Source of the DNA: Streptococcus suis
GTDB taxonomy: Bacteria > Bacillota > Bacilli > Lactobacillales > Streptococcaceae
Reading direction: 5' to 3'
Assembly: GCF_024509525.1 (NCBI RefSeq)
Contig: NZ_JAMWEM010000001.1
Coordinates: 62,001 to 126,000 of the forward strand
DNA: 64,000 nt
The notes beneath the pieces are model-generated. The model was not told the DNA's origin, ran no database searches, and was given only the letters and a program-made list of their open reading frames with translations. Positions 34,242-43,473 of the stretch are shown piece by piece. Every line of letters starts with the position of its first letter. Positions within the stretch are counted from its first letter, which is position 1. A program made the position numbers and the translations under genes.

Positions 34242-36194
34242 TTATTCCGCATCTTCAGCTGGACGCGACTTACGAGCAATATCTGCTAGGATATGATCCA
34301 CAAATTCTGCCACAGACTGAGTTTGTGTTGCCTTACTTCCGTAGCGACGAACGTTGACTGCATTATCTTCCATTTCCTTGTCACCGACGATGAGCTGGTA
34401 TGGAATCTTGCTGGTCTGACTCTGACGGATCTTGTATTGCATCTTCTCGTTCCGCTCATCCACATGTACGCGAACGCCACGGTCTTGCAATTCCTTGGCA
34501 ACCTTCCAAGCGTAATCCAAGTGAGCTTCCACAGAGATCGGAATCATGGTCACTTGGGTTGGAGCCAACCAAGTTGGGAAGGCACCCTTGTAGGTTTCAA
34601 TCAAGATGGCTGTGAAGCGTTCCATAGTCGAGATAACACCACGGTGAATCATAACTGGACGGTGCTCCTCACCATCAGCACCGATATAAGTCAAACCAAA
34701 GCGTTCTGGCAAGAGGAAGTCCAACTGAATGGTTGACAGGGTTTCTTCGTTACCAAGAGCAGTTTTCACTTGGATATCCAATTTCGGACCGTAGAAGGCA
34801 GCTTCACCCTCTGCTTCAAAGTAGTCCACGCCCATTTCATCCATGGCACCTTTCAGCATACGTTGGGCATTTTCCCACATCTCATCGTTGTCATAGTACT
34901 TCTCTTTGTCCTCTGGGTCACGATAAGACAGGCGGAAACGGTAGTCGTTTAGGTTGAAATCTGCGTACACATCGATAATCAACTGGAGAGCTTTTTTGAA
35001 CTCTTCTTGGATTTGCTCAGGTGTCACAAAGATATGACCGTCGTTGAGGGTCATCTCACGCACACGCTGCAAACCAGTCAATGCGCCGGATTTTTCATAG
35101 CGGTGCATCATACCAAGCTCAGCGATACGTACTGGCAATTCACGGTAAGAACGCACATGGTTTTTGTAAACTTGAATGTGGTGCGGACAGTTCATCGGAC
35201 GAAGCACGAACTCCTCACCGTCACCCATGTCCATAGTTGGGAACATATCTTCATGGTAATGATCCCAGTGACCTGAGGTCTTGTAGAGTTCGACAGAAGC
35301 CAAAGGTGGCGTATAAACGTGCTGGTAACCTGAAGCCAATTCTTTATCTGTGATGTAACGCTCCAAGGTACGACGGATGGTCGCTCCATTTGGCAACCAG
35401 AATGGCAAACCTTGACCAACTTCTTGGCTAATCATGAAGAGATCCAATTCCTTACCAAGTTTACGGTGGTCACGCTCTTTGGCTTCCTCACGCATTTGAA
35501 GGTAAGCCTTGAGGTCTTTCTTGTCAAACCAAGCTGTACCATAAACACGTTGCATCATTGGATTTTCGCTCTTACCACGCCAGTAAGCACCAGCCACATT
35601 GAGCAATTCAAAAATCTGGATACGACCTGTTGACGGAACGTGTGGACCACGGCAAAGGTCAACGTATTCACCCTGAGTATAGATGGTCAAACCACCCTCG
35701 TCATCCGAGTGCTCGTGAATCAATTCCAGCTTATATGGATCATTTTTGAAGATTTCGAGAGCTTCTTCCTTAGTCACTTCACGGCGTTCAGAAGGGAAGT
35801 TTTCCTTGACAATCTTCATCATTTCTTCCTGAATGCGGGCCAGGTCTTCATTTGAAATCTGACCAGCCGCATTGTCCGTATCATAGTAGAAACCGTCCTG
35901 AATAGCTGGACCAACGCCTAACTTGATGTCAGGGAAAAGACGACGAGCCGCTTGGGCAAACAAGTGGGCAGCTGAGTGACGCAAGATGTCCAAGGCATCC
36001 TCGTGGTCAGGCGTTACGATTTCAAGCGTACCGTCCTCTTCAATAGCACGAGTGGTATCAATCAATTTACCATTGAACTTACCTGCAAGCGCCTTTTTCG
36101 CCAAAGACTTGCTGATGCTCTCTGCAATTTCAACAGTCGTCACACCAGCTTGGTACTCACGAACAGCACCATCTGGGAAAGTAATTTTAAGCAT
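34242..36194 (-). CDS. thrS: Threonyl-tRNA synthetase
   Basis: Charges tRNA-Thr. 650 residues: N-terminal TGS domain (about 1-62), the SAD editing domain ([16 protein letters not shown], with the second zinc-like motif later as VDLCRGPH), the class II catalytic core (RPMNCPHH; motif 2 [17 protein letters not shown]) and the anticodon-binding domain at the end. ATG 36194 (MLKITFPDG) is the conserved start, but no Shine-Dalgarno precedes it; a structured leader runs right up to it. A threonine-specific T-box lies about 1 kb upstream on the same strand, behind two small genes. Confidence 0.97.
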   Translation of the reverse strand: MLKITFPDGAVREYQAGVTTVEIAESISKSLAKKALAGKFNGKLIDTTRAIEEDGTLEIVTPDHEDALDILRHSAAHLFAQAARRLFPDIKLGVGPAIQDGFYYDTDNAAGQISNEDLARIQEEMMKIVKENFPSERREVTKEEALEIFKNDPYKLELIHEHSDDEGGLTIYTQGEYVDLCRGPHVPSTGRIQIFELLNVAGAYWRGKSENPMMQRVYGTAWFDKKDLKAYLQMREEAKERDHRKLGKELDLFMISQEVGQGLPFWLPNGATIRRTLERYITDKELASGYQHVYTPPLASVELYKTSGHWDHYHEDMFPTMDMGDGEEFVLRPMNCPHHIQVYKNHVRSYRELPVRIAELGMMHRYEKSGALTGLQRVREMTLNDGHIFVTPEQIQEEFKKALQLIIDVYADFNLNDYRFRLSYRDPEDKEKYYDNDEMWENAQRMLKGAMDEMGVDYFEAEGEAAFYGPKLDIQVKTALGNEETLSTIQLDFLLPERFGLTYIGADGEEHRPVMIHRGVISTMERFTAILIETYKGAFPTWLAPTQVTMIPISVEAHLDYAWKVAKELQDRGVRVHVDERNEKMQYKIRQSQTSKIPYQLIVGDKEMEDNAVNVRRYGSKATQTQSVAEFVDHILADIARKSRPAEDAE

Positions 36195-36325
36195 AATATA
36201 AGATATAAAGGGCGTTAAGCGGACACAGCCAAAATAGGAAACAGAACGACGACGCAAGCGTCTAGTTCTCGTTTATCTTTTTGGCCCAGTCCGTAGCCCG
36301 TATTCAGTTCAACCAAATACGGAGA
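36195..36325 (-). promoter_or_regulatory. Structured leader directly before thrS, shared with mutM
   Basis: On the minus strand: AGAAAGGA, a hairpin CCGTATT with AATACGG, then AGAAC-TA-GACGC-TT-GCGTC-GTC-GTTCT, then GTTTCCTATTTT and CGCTTAACG, ending at the ATG. The leader of mutM (56825-56972) has the same order with different but still pairing stems and the same TA/GTC internal loop. Likely a dispersed RNA-level element; function unknown. Confidence 0.6.
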
Positions 36326-36343
36326 CCCTAGTCCTTTCTATTT

Positions 36344-36667
36344 TTATTTTTTAATCCCCAATAACTCTTCTTTTTGAGCTAAAAAGGTTTCCATTTCTTT
36401 TTGAATATCAATATCCAGTCGGTCGGCTAATTCGATCAACCACCAGATATTTTCAGCCATTTTATGCTCCAAAGTATAGGGTGTTTCGTCATAGTAACGC
36501 CCCTGCTTGGTCATAACCAGGCGGTTCATGTTGCCAATATCATTGGTCAAAGCCAAGAGGTCTTCCTCAATGGACCACTCTTTGTCATGGTGCCTGAGTT
36601 CCAACTCTCTGTAAGCCTTACGAATAGCTAGGCAGCGATCAATCGTTTCTTGTGGAATAGCAGGCAT
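36344..36667 (-). CDS. MazG-like nucleotide pyrophosphohydrolase family protein
   Basis: 107-residue, all-helical protein. WSIEEDLLALTNDIGNMNRLVM (about 31-52) and HKMAENIWWLIELADRLDIDI (about 68-88) match the two-helix acidic layout of MazG/RS21-C6 proteins, which cleave non-canonical nucleoside triphosphates. The metal-binding EExxE pattern is not fully canonical, so catalytic activity is uncertain. It lies between the broken acetyltransferase and thrS on the same strand, probably in the T-box transcript. Confidence 0.65.
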   Translation of the reverse strand: MPAIPQETIDRCLAIRKAYRELELRHHDKEWSIEEDLLALTNDIGNMNRLVMTKQGRYYDETPYTLEHKMAENIWWLIELADRLDIDIQKEMETFLAQKEELLGIKK

Positions 36668-36685
36668 CTGTGTCTCCTTAAAGTA

Positions 36686-37168
36686 TTAATTTTTTGAAGG
36701 GTGAAGTTGATAACAATAAAACCGATTGTCAACATCAAGTTTTGGAAAATCAGCAGGTAACTCATTCTGCGTAATCTCACAAAAGCCTAATTTCTTATAA
36801 AAAAACTGTGCAGCTTGAAAGGTATCTGTCGTCCCAAGATAAACTTCACTTATAGTATGTTTTCTACAATAATCAAAAAACTGACTGACTAATTGTTTCC
36901 CGACCCCATAGCATCTATATTTGGGATGAACAAACATCTTTTTCAACGCAACATTTTGATGATGTAATCTAACCAGTCCAATACATCCTACAAGTTTTCC
37001 GTCAGAAAATGCTAACTAAAATGTATTAGGGTAATAGGAAGCTATATCCAATAAATCAGGTTGATCTTTAAGAGTAATGGATAAACCAAATTCATCTTGC
37101 TGGATTGTTAATATAAACTCAATCACCACTTTCTTATAAGATGGATTAAACGGAATAATCTTTATCAT
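36686..37168 (-). pseudogene. GNAT acetyltransferase interrupted by a nonsense codon
   Basis: MIKIIPFNPSYKK starts at 37168 behind AAGGAGG. The frame reads to NTF, hits TAG at 37016-37018, and continues in the same frame as LAFSDGKLVGCIGLV, then MFVHPKYRCYGVGKQLV (acetyl-CoA binding motif A) and FFYKKLGF to 36686. GNAT proteins usually have Trp at the interrupted position, so TGG to TAG is the likely change. Total about 160 codons. It is the first gene after the Thr T-box. Confidence 0.8.
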
Positions 37169-37186
37169 CTTTGCCTCCTTCAAAAG

Positions 37187-37397
37187 AAAACACGACGCCC
37201 TCACAAAAGGACGTCGTAACGTGGTTCCACCTTCATTCGCAGTCACGCTAAAAAGCCTGACTACCTCAGATTGGCGATAAGGGAACCACCCTTTTATGTT
37301 TGCATAAAATCATACCGAGTAGTGTCAATCCTATCCTCTATGTGCTTGCACCCACCGCACACTCTCTCAAAGATTTCCTAGAATTGATAAGTCTCTA
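37187..37397 (-). promoter_or_regulatory. T-box leader, specifier ACT (threonine)
   Basis: The antiterminator motif GGTGGAACCACG is at 37220-37231 (minus strand). It is followed by terminator ACGACGTCC / GGGCGTCGT (37192-37217) with a TTTTCTTTT tail. Stem I begins with GAGAGAG and ends GACACTACTC. By alignment with the textbook tyrS leader (codon, A, CUC) the specifier is ACT, threonine. Uncharged tRNA-Thr should allow read-through towards the downstream genes and thrS. The motif is certain; the specifier is read by hand. Confidence 0.85.
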
Positions 37398-37403
37398 CGC
37401 ACT

Positions 37404-37431
37404 ATTATAGCAGGATTTCCTGATTTTTCAA
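37404..37431 (-). promoter_or_regulatory. Promoter of the T-box transcript
   Basis: TTGAAA (37426-37431), 16-bp spacer, extended -10 TGCTATAAT (hexamer 37404-37409), minus strand. Confidence 0.7.
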
Positions 37432-37802
37432 GGATTTTTCTTACTTTTCTTTCTTAGGTAAAATAGCAGAGCTCCAAAGGCATTTCCCAAGAGGGAACAA
37501 GCTGTATAGAGCAATTGATATACGACAATCCACTCACCGAACACCAAAATCGTCACAGGATACAAGAGAAAGACCAGGATAGACAAAGCATAGGAAAAAC
37601 CTTTGAAAGAAGCATAGATAAGACTGGTTAGAAAAATCACCAAGGGCGTATAAAGCAGGATATTGCTGACATATACCCCCTTTGAAATCATCGGATCTAC
37701 TATCCAGAAAGTAGCGATTTGATAGACCCCAATATACATCACTAAAAGAAGAATAGTTACCGGTAGCAAACTCTTCCAGTTATTCTGCCAAAATCGCTTC
37801 AT
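37428..37802 (-). CDS. Small integral membrane protein
   Basis: 124 residues with four predicted membrane helices, e.g. SLLPVTILLLVMYIGVYQI and LYTPLVIFLTSLIYASF, and a basic C-terminus. Start at 37802 follows GAGGAGG. It lies 11 nt after the glycolipid glycosyltransferase gene on the same strand, so it is probably the third gene of that operon. No family recognised; a helper of glycolipid synthesis or LTA metabolism is only a guess from position. Confidence 0.75.
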   Translation of the reverse strand: MKRFWQNNWKSLLPVTILLLVMYIGVYQIATFWIVDPMISKGVYVSNILLYTPLVIFLTSLIYASFKGFSYALSILVFLLYPVTILVFGEWIVVYQLLYTACSLLGNAFGALLFYLRKKSKKNP

Positions 37803-37813
37803 AAGAAACCTCC

Positions 37814-39127
37814 TCAGTCAAAGAACTTACGGACAGAACGCACCTGTTCAACAGATTTTTTCAACATCCGTACCGTTGTATCTGATGACGCCACAAAAGC
37901 TCTACGCGGAATGGCAATCGCCCCCTTCAACAAGCTTTCTGCCACACTATCCTCGTTAATATGCTGCCGTCTAAAGTCATAAGAAATCTTCAAATCTAGA
38001 TAGTATTCGTAAACCTTTCGGCCAAAGTTAGTTGCAGAAATCTCATATAGTTTCTTTTCCAAGAGATGCGGATTCATATCTGGTGTTGCAACAATAGCAT
38101 CTAAAACCGCATCCGCAATATCCTTTTCTCGTTCAAACAAGGTTCCGAACATCTTATCTGAAATAATGTTTTTAAGATAAGGGTTGCTATGGGCCAAAAT
38201 CGGCGTACCTGATGCAATACTTTCCAAATAAGTTAACCCCTGAGTCTCACTGGTTGAGGCCGATATAAAGAAGTCTGCCGCTTTATAGTAGAGTGCCGTG
38301 TCGCTCGGAGCAATCATACCGGTCATCATCACCGATTCTGCAACGCCTAATTCAGTAATCAGTTTCTTCAAGTCCTCTTCGTACGGACCACCACCAGCAA
38401 TGACCAGTTTGACATTACTATTTTCTTTTAAAATAGCCGGCATAGCTTGAATAACCGCTTGGATATTCTTTTCATGGGAAATTCGCGAGAGGCTGAGAAG
38501 CATAGTTTCATCGGGTGTAATTCCCAGAATTTCCCTCAACTCTGCTGTTTCTGTTTCAGTAATTTCTGGACGATCAAACTTAGCCAAATCAATACCCGTT
38601 GGAATGACCCGCTTCGGAATAGCAATATGATACTCATTCAAAAGATCTTCTACAATTTCACTAGGGCAGATAATTCCATCTAAATCACTCGCAAAAGCTC
38701 GTACTAGATATTTAACCATACCAGGACGAATCAAGCGTCCCTTAGCAATATAATGAACATAATCCTCATACTGCGTATGATAAGTATGAACTACAGGGAT
38801 GTTGAGTTCTCGCGCAATCATTTTACCCAGAATCCCCAAGGAGAACTCCGTCTGGGTATGGATAATGTCTAACTTGTAACGACTGGCGATTTTCAAAGCG
38901 TCACGAAAACCAGCATAAGCCACTCGACGATCTTTGAAACCGATAAAAGGCACACTGGGAATACGGATAATATCCCAATCTTCATAGCGATTAACCGCCT
39001 CATCCGTTGTTGTAAAGATAAAGACCGTATGCCCCTGTTTTTCCAGCTCCGTTTTTAAGGTCTTGATAGAAGTGGCTACTCCTGATACCTGCGGAAAATA
39101 ACTATCTGTAAATAAACCTACTCGCAT
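37814..39127 (-). CDS. Family 4 glycosyltransferase, glucosyldiacylglycerol synthase-like
   Basis: 437-residue GT-B enzyme. MRVGLFTDSYFPQVSGVATSI at the N-terminus and the nucleotide-sugar part ISASTSETQGLTYLESIASGTPILA (E-x7-E motif) are typical of lipid glucosyltransferases. In pneumococcus the homologous pair (spr0982 and cpoA) makes mono- and diglycosyl-diacylglycerol, the membrane glycolipids and lipoteichoic acid anchor; this would be the first step. The ATG overlaps the end of the cpoA gene region (TAA directly followed by ATG), indicating translational coupling. Confidence 0.88.
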   Translation of the reverse strand: MRVGLFTDSYFPQVSGVATSIKTLKTELEKQGHTVFIFTTTDEAVNRYEDWDIIRIPSVPFIGFKDRRVAYAGFRDALKIASRYKLDIIHTQTEFSLGILGKMIARELNIPVVHTYHTQYEDYVHYIAKGRLIRPGMVKYLVRAFASDLDGIICPSEIVEDLLNEYHIAIPKRVIPTGIDLAKFDRPEITETETAELREILGITPDETMLLSLSRISHEKNIQAVIQAMPAILKENSNVKLVIAGGGPYEEDLKKLITELGVAESVMMTGMIAPSDTALYYKAADFFISASTSETQGLTYLESIASGTPILAHSNPYLKNIISDKMFGTLFEREKDIADAVLDAIVATPDMNPHLLEKKLYEISATNFGRKVYEYYLDLKISYDFRRQHINEDSVAESLLKGAIAIPRRAFVASSDTTVRMLKKSVEQVRSVRKFFD

Positions 39128-40126
39128 TTACATCTCCATTACGCGACGGTATGCTTCTACCAATTGGTGAGAAACTCGTTCCATTGAGCGACTTTCTGCC
39201 ACACGGTAGCCTGCCTCGCGTTTATCTACTTTTTTGTCTAAAATATCTTGAATAGACTGAACAAAATCATCAACCGTTTGTCCCAGTTCTGCATTTGTTT
39301 CATCAATCCAGCCTTCGTAGACTGGAATATCGCGCAAGACAACGTGCTGGTGGCTGGCTAGAGCTTCCAAGACCACAATCCCTTCCGTTTCCTCATAGGA
39401 CGGGAAGAAAAAGGCATCCGCTCCGCTCATTGCCCCCTGAAAAACAGCCCCCTTGAAATAGCCAGGAAACTCCACATTGGCAGGGTGGTTACCGTCAACA
39501 ATCCGACGAATATAGGAAGGAATCAACCACTTGTTAATGGACCCTAGCCAAATAAAGCGGACATGAGGCATCTTCTCAGCTACTTTGACAAAATCCTCGA
39601 TACCTTTGCGACGGAAATAAAGTCCCGCACAAACCACCACTGGCTGTCCCTCTTCTATCCCAAAATACTCTCTAAAGACAGCTTCTTTGTGAGCATCTTT
39701 TTTATACTTGTTTAAATCAATTCCATTAGAAACCGCTATAATAGGCGTAGTCACTCCATAGGATTCAATTAATTTCTTAGAGTATTCCGACGGTGTGATG
39801 ACAAAATCAGCCTTCTGATACATACTCGCCAAATACTTTCCAACAAAGGGAGCTAGGAAATTGGAGCCAATAAAGGAATTTTGAAAATCTTCCTTGGTCG
39901 AATGACCGTGCATGATAACCTTCTTCCCGCTACGTTTGGCAGTATGGAGCAGGAGCCAACTCCGTGGACCGTAGGTATTAATATGAATGACATCATAATC
40001 CCCTAGCAAATCTGTCGTATAGGGAATTCCCGCCTTATCCAATGCTTCCATTTGGTGTTGAAGAGCCCGACCAATACCAGACTTCTGCAAAACTGCTTTA
40101 CCTTCAAGATATAACAAAACTTTCAT
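39128..40126 (-). CDS. cpoA: Glycosyltransferase CpoA, diglycosyl-diacylglycerol synthase
   Basis: 332-residue GT4 enzyme adding the second sugar to monoglucosyl-diacylglycerol at the membrane; altered cpoA affects beta-lactam susceptibility in pneumococcus. MKVLLYLEGKAVLQKSGIGRA and FFFPSYEETEGIVVLEALAS (donor site) are characteristic. I place the start at 40126; the longer frame is leader. There is no Shine-Dalgarno: TGCTATAAT ends 6 nt before the ATG, the third case of this geometry in the window. It is coupled to the next glycosyltransferase (stop TAA, then ATG). Confidence 0.9.
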   Translation of the reverse strand: MKVLLYLEGKAVLQKSGIGRALQHQMEALDKAGIPYTTDLLGDYDVIHINTYGPRSWLLLHTAKRSGKKVIMHGHSTKEDFQNSFIGSNFLAPFVGKYLASMYQKADFVITPSEYSKKLIESYGVTTPIIAVSNGIDLNKYKKDAHKEAVFREYFGIEEGQPVVVCAGLYFRRKGIEDFVKVAEKMPHVRFIWLGSINKWLIPSYIRRIVDGNHPANVEFPGYFKGAVFQGAMSGADAFFFPSYEETEGIVVLEALASHQHVVLRDIPVYEGWIDETNAELGQTVDDFVQSIQDILDKKVDKREAGYRVAESRSMERVSHQLVEAYRRVMEM

Positions 40127-40138
40127 AGGACTATTATA
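40126..40138 (-). promoter_or_regulatory. Extended -10 promoter abutting the cpoA start
   Basis: TGCTATAAT, hexamer at 40133-40138 (minus strand), ends 6 nt before the ATG; no -35 match, no ribosome site. Confidence 0.55.
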
Positions 40139-40177
40139 GCATGTTTTAGAAAAAATAGTGTGCTTCCTCGGCATAGA

Positions 40178-40202
40178 AAAAAGGAGGCTTCTCCTCCTTT
40201 TC
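40178..40202 (-). terminator. Terminator of the GtrB-like gene
   Basis: AAAAGGAGGAGAAGCCTCCTTTTTT-type stem with short loop, T-run on the minus strand. It separates the GtrB-like gene from cpoA. Confidence 0.8.
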
Positions 40203-40254
40203 AATATAAGGTTGTAACACGCTGTAAACGGTCTAGTCTTTACACCAACTGTTG

Positions 40255-41196
40255 CTACCGATTCCTTTTCTGAGCGCCTCCTGCTTGTCTCACAATATAG
40301 ACAGGTCGGTGCTTTGTTTCCAAGAATATCTTAGAAATATATTTTCCAATAATTCCGAGTGCCAACAATTGCAAGCCACCCATAAACAAAATGAGACAAA
40401 CCAGGCTCGGCCACCCATCCACACTTCCCCCAAAGAAGAGTTTCCGTACAATAATAAAGACAATGCCAACAATTGAACTGATAAAAGAAAAGAAACCACC
40501 CACCGTTGCTAAATTAAGCAATACGTCAGAGAAATTAACAATTCCTTCAATTGAGTATTTAAACAGGGAGAAAAAGTTCCAAGAAGTTTCTCCTGCCACA
40601 CGCTCTCTATTTTCAAAACTCAAATAGGTAGTTTTATAGCCAACCCAGGAAAAAAGCCCCTTGGAAAAACGATTGACTTCTCGCAGCTCCAATATACTAT
40701 CAACAACCTGTCGAGTCATCAAACGAAAGTCACGCGCACCATCTACCATCTCTGTATCAGAAACCTTATTAATCAGAACATAAAACATCCGCGAGAAAAA
40801 TGAGCGAATCGGAGGTTCCCCAGCCCTGTCTTTCCTACGGGTTCCAACTACATCATAGCCTTCCTGAATTTTTGCATACATGTCAATCAGTAGTTCAGGC
40901 GGATCTTGTAAATCAACATCCATAACCGTCACTAAGTCGCCACTAGCATGTTCAAGGCCCGCCAAGAGTGCAGCTTCCTTACCGAAGTTTCGCGAAAAGG
41001 AAAGATAGCCCACATTGGGATAGGTCTGTCCAACTTCTTCCAGCACGGCTAGCGTCTTATCTTTAGAACCATCATCAATAAAAATATACTCAAATGACAG
41101 GTCAGGCATTTGACTTTCTACCTGCTTGGTTGCTACTAAAAATGGACGAATTGTCTCCTCCTCATTATAACAAGGAACAACTATACTCAGCTTCAT
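40255..41196 (-). CDS. GtrB/DPM1-like membrane glycosyltransferase
   Basis: 313 residues. A GT2 catalytic domain (LSIVVPCYNEEETI, DDGSKD, metal motif DVDLQDPPE, about 1-225) is followed by two membrane helices (about 232-255 and 265-290). This family charges undecaprenyl phosphate with a sugar (Glc, GlcNAc or similar) for later transfer outside the membrane to wall polymers or teichoic acids. ATG follows AGGAG by 6 nt. No flippase or acceptor transferase is adjacent, so partners must lie elsewhere. Confidence 0.88.
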   Translation of the reverse strand: MKLSIVVPCYNEEETIRPFLVATKQVESQMPDLSFEYIFIDDGSKDKTLAVLEEVGQTYPNVGYLSFSRNFGKEAALLAGLEHASGDLVTVMDVDLQDPPELLIDMYAKIQEGYDVVGTRRKDRAGEPPIRSFFSRMFYVLINKVSDTEMVDGARDFRLMTRQVVDSILELREVNRFSKGLFSWVGYKTTYLSFENRERVAGETSWNFFSLFKYSIEGIVNFSDVLLNLATVGGFFSFISSIVGIVFIIVRKLFFGGSVDGWPSLVCLILFMGGLQLLALGIIGKYISKIFLETKHRPVYIVRQAGGAQKRNR

Positions 41197-41280
41197 CTCT
41201 TTCTCCTATTTCTTATCGGCACTCCATACCTTGAGTATCATTATATCTTAAACAATCTACTATTTCAATGCCATTCAACA

Positions 41281-41311
41281 AAAATCCTTCGTCGTTTTGA
41301 CAAAGGATTAC
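41281..41311 (-). terminator. Terminator after vicX
   Basis: AATCCTTT with AAGGATT and a T-run (TTTTTG) on the minus strand, directly after the vicX stop. Confidence 0.7.
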
Positions 41312-41313
41312 CG

Positions 41314-42117
41314 CTAAATACGCGTTAGCTGAGTTGCTGAATCAGGAGATGTGTCATAGACTTGAAAGTCTGTTCCAACCGCCAAGTCAGCTTGTGCCAA
41401 CTGATTAACCATGGTCATGTGGGCCAATTCCTTAATATTGTTTTCCTTGGATAAGTGCCCCAGATAGATTTTTTTTGTCCGATTGCCCAAGGCACGAATC
41501 ATGGCATCCGCTCCGTCTTCATTGCACAGGTGCCCCTTATCAGACAGGATGCGCTGCTTAAGATTCCATGAGTAGGAACCTGCACGGAGTATTTCAACAT
41601 CATGATTCGATTCAATCAAATACGCATCAGCATTTTCTACAATTCCAACCATGCGATCGCTGACATAACCAGTATCTGTCAACATGACAAAAGACTTGTC
41701 ATCCTTCATAAAACGATAGAATTGCGGACTGGCTGCATCATGACTGACACCAAAAGATTCAATATCCAAATCACCGAAAGTCTTGGTCGCTCCCAGTTCA
41801 AAGATATGCTTTTGGGCCACGTCAATCTTGCCCAGCTTGCTGTCCATAGCCTGCCAAGTCAGCTCATTGGCATAGATGTCCATCCCATACTTACGAGCCA
41901 GCACACCGATGCCGTGAATGTGGTCACTGTGCTCATGGGTTACCAAAATCGCATCGATGTCTTCTGGTTTTCTGTCAATCTCTGCCAGAAGACTCGTAAT
42001 TTTTTTGCCTGAAAGCCCAGCATCCACCAGAATCTTCTTCTTGGGCGTCTCCAAATAGAAACAGTTTCCACTGGAGCCAGATGCTAGAATACTGTATTGA
42101 AATCCTTTTTCTGACAT
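41314..42117 (-). CDS. vicX: VicX (YycJ) metallo-beta-lactamase fold protein
   Basis: 267 residues. ILASGSSGNCFYLETPKKKILVDAG and the zinc motif THEHSDHIHGI (H-x-H-x-D-H, about 60-66) define the family. Relatives are probable DNA or RNA nucleases with phosphodiesterase activity. It is third in the vicRKX operon, 6 nt after vicK, with GGAG before the ATG. In streptococci it affects competence, biofilm and stress traits. Confidence 0.93.
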   Translation of the reverse strand: MSEKGFQYSILASGSSGNCFYLETPKKKILVDAGLSGKKITSLLAEIDRKPEDIDAILVTHEHSDHIHGIGVLARKYGMDIYANELTWQAMDSKLGKIDVAQKHIFELGATKTFGDLDIESFGVSHDAASPQFYRFMKDDKSFVMLTDTGYVSDRMVGIVENADAYLIESNHDVEILRAGSYSWNLKQRILSDKGHLCNEDGADAMIRALGNRTKKIYLGHLSKENNIKELAHMTMVNQLAQADLAVGTDFQVYDTSPDSATQLTRI

Positions 42118-42123
42118 AATCTC

Positions 42124-43473
42124 CTATTCTTCCTCAGCCGTATCATCCCATTCATCCAGGGTGATATCCTTGTTATATGGCAATACAATGGTAAAGGTCG
42201 AGCCGTGACCGTATTCGCTCTTAGCCCAAATAAAGCCTTGGTGCTGCTTAACAATTTCTTTTGCAATAGCCAAGCCCAATCCCGACCCTCCTTGAGATCG
42301 GGAGCGCGCTTTGTCCACACGATAAAAACGATCAAAAATTTTCGGCAAGTCAGTCTTCGGAATTCCTAAACCTTGATCCGAGATTGAAACAATTAGCTGA
42401 CTCTCCGTTGTCTTCATGCTGAAGGTAATCTTTCCTCCATCCGGCGAATACTTAATCGCATTATTGAGAAGATTATCCAAGACTTGTGTCATCTTATCCG
42501 TATCAATCTCCACCCAAATCGGTGTAATCTGGTAATCCCGGACAATGCTATATTCCTTATCCGCTTCCTGACTCTTCATCTGATCAAAGCGGTTGAGAAT
42601 GAAGGTCACAAAGGCTGTAAAGTTGATCAGCTCTACATCAACCGTCCCAACCTGATTGTCAATCCGTGACAGACTCAACAAATCTGTAATCATCCGCATC
42701 ATGCGGTTGGTTTCTTCTAAGGATACCTTGACAAAACTTGGTGCAACCGCTTCTGTTAAAGCACCCTCATCTAAGGCTTCCAAGTAAGATTTTACAGAGG
42801 TCAAGGGCGTCCGCAATTCATGGCTGACATTGGATACGAAAAGTCTTCTTTCCCGCTCCTCCTTGGCCTGTTCAGTCATATCACGCAAGACGACTACCAG
42901 ACCTGAAATCAAACCACTCTCGCTTCGAATGGTTGCGAAATTGGCTCGCAAGGTCACATATTCTCCATTTTCACTGGCATGATCAATGGTAACCTCAGGG
43001 GTTTGCGCTAATAAATCCCTAAACTTATAGCGGTCTCTCAAATCCAATACATCGAGTAGTTCTACCTGCTCAATTTCCTTGCTTCGCAAGCCAAGTTGTC
43101 TTTGAGCCATATCATTCACCATAATAATTCTGCCCATACGATCTGTCGCCACTACTCCGTCACTCATATAAGATAGGATGGAGGAGAGTCGGACTTTCTC
43201 TTGCTCCAAACTATCATGAGTCAGACGAATAACCTCAGACAAATCATTTAGTGAATTGGTCATATCAGTGATTTCAGGACTCCCTCTCATATCTAAAATA
43301 TCAGAGTAATCCCCCTCGATCAATTGTTTGACCTTTTTATTTAATTGTTTAATTTGTTTGTTATCACGATGGTTTTCAATCAAAAGAACAGCGACCGCTA
43401 TGATAAAACCTATCAAAATAACGACAAACCAGAATTCTGCAGTAGTCAGTAGATAACGTAGTTGATTAATCAT
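42124..43473 (-). CDS. vicK: Sensor histidine kinase VicK (WalK)
   Basis: 449 residues. One membrane helix ([19 protein letters not shown]), as in streptococci, instead of the two with external loop seen in Bacillus. Then HAMP (about 33-85), PAS (about 90-200), HisKA with the phospho-His in [16 protein letters not shown] (about 218) and the HATPase domain ([33 protein letters not shown]). Senses wall state and controls hydrolases through VicR. Its start overlaps the vicR end by 8 bp. Confidence 0.97.
   Translation of the reverse strand: MINQLRYLLTTAEFWFVVILIGFIIAVAVLLIENHRDNKQIKQLNKKVKQLIEGDYSDILDMRGSPEITDMTNSLNDLSEVIRLTHDSLEQEKVRLSSILSYMSDGVVATDRMGRIIMVNDMAQRQLGLRSKEIEQVELLDVLDLRDRYKFRDLLAQTPEVTIDHASENGEYVTLRANFATIRSESGLISGLVVVLRDMTEQAKEERERRLFVSNVSHELRTPLTSVKSYLEALDEGALTEAVAPSFVKVSLEETNRMMRMITDLLSLSRIDNQVGTVDVELINFTAFVTFILNRFDQMKSQEADKEYSIVRDYQITPIWVEIDTDKMTQVLDNLLNNAIKYSPDGGKITFSMKTTESQLIVSISDQGLGIPKTDLPKIFDRFYRVDKARSRSQGGSGLGLAIAKEIVKQHQGFIWAKSEYGHGSTFTIVLPYNKDITLDEWDDTAEEE

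Noticed and set aside
36194..36210. Leaderless start for thrS
   Set aside because: The TATATC-like hexamer is weak and its distance is 7 nt; the structured leader and upstream T-box give other explanations.
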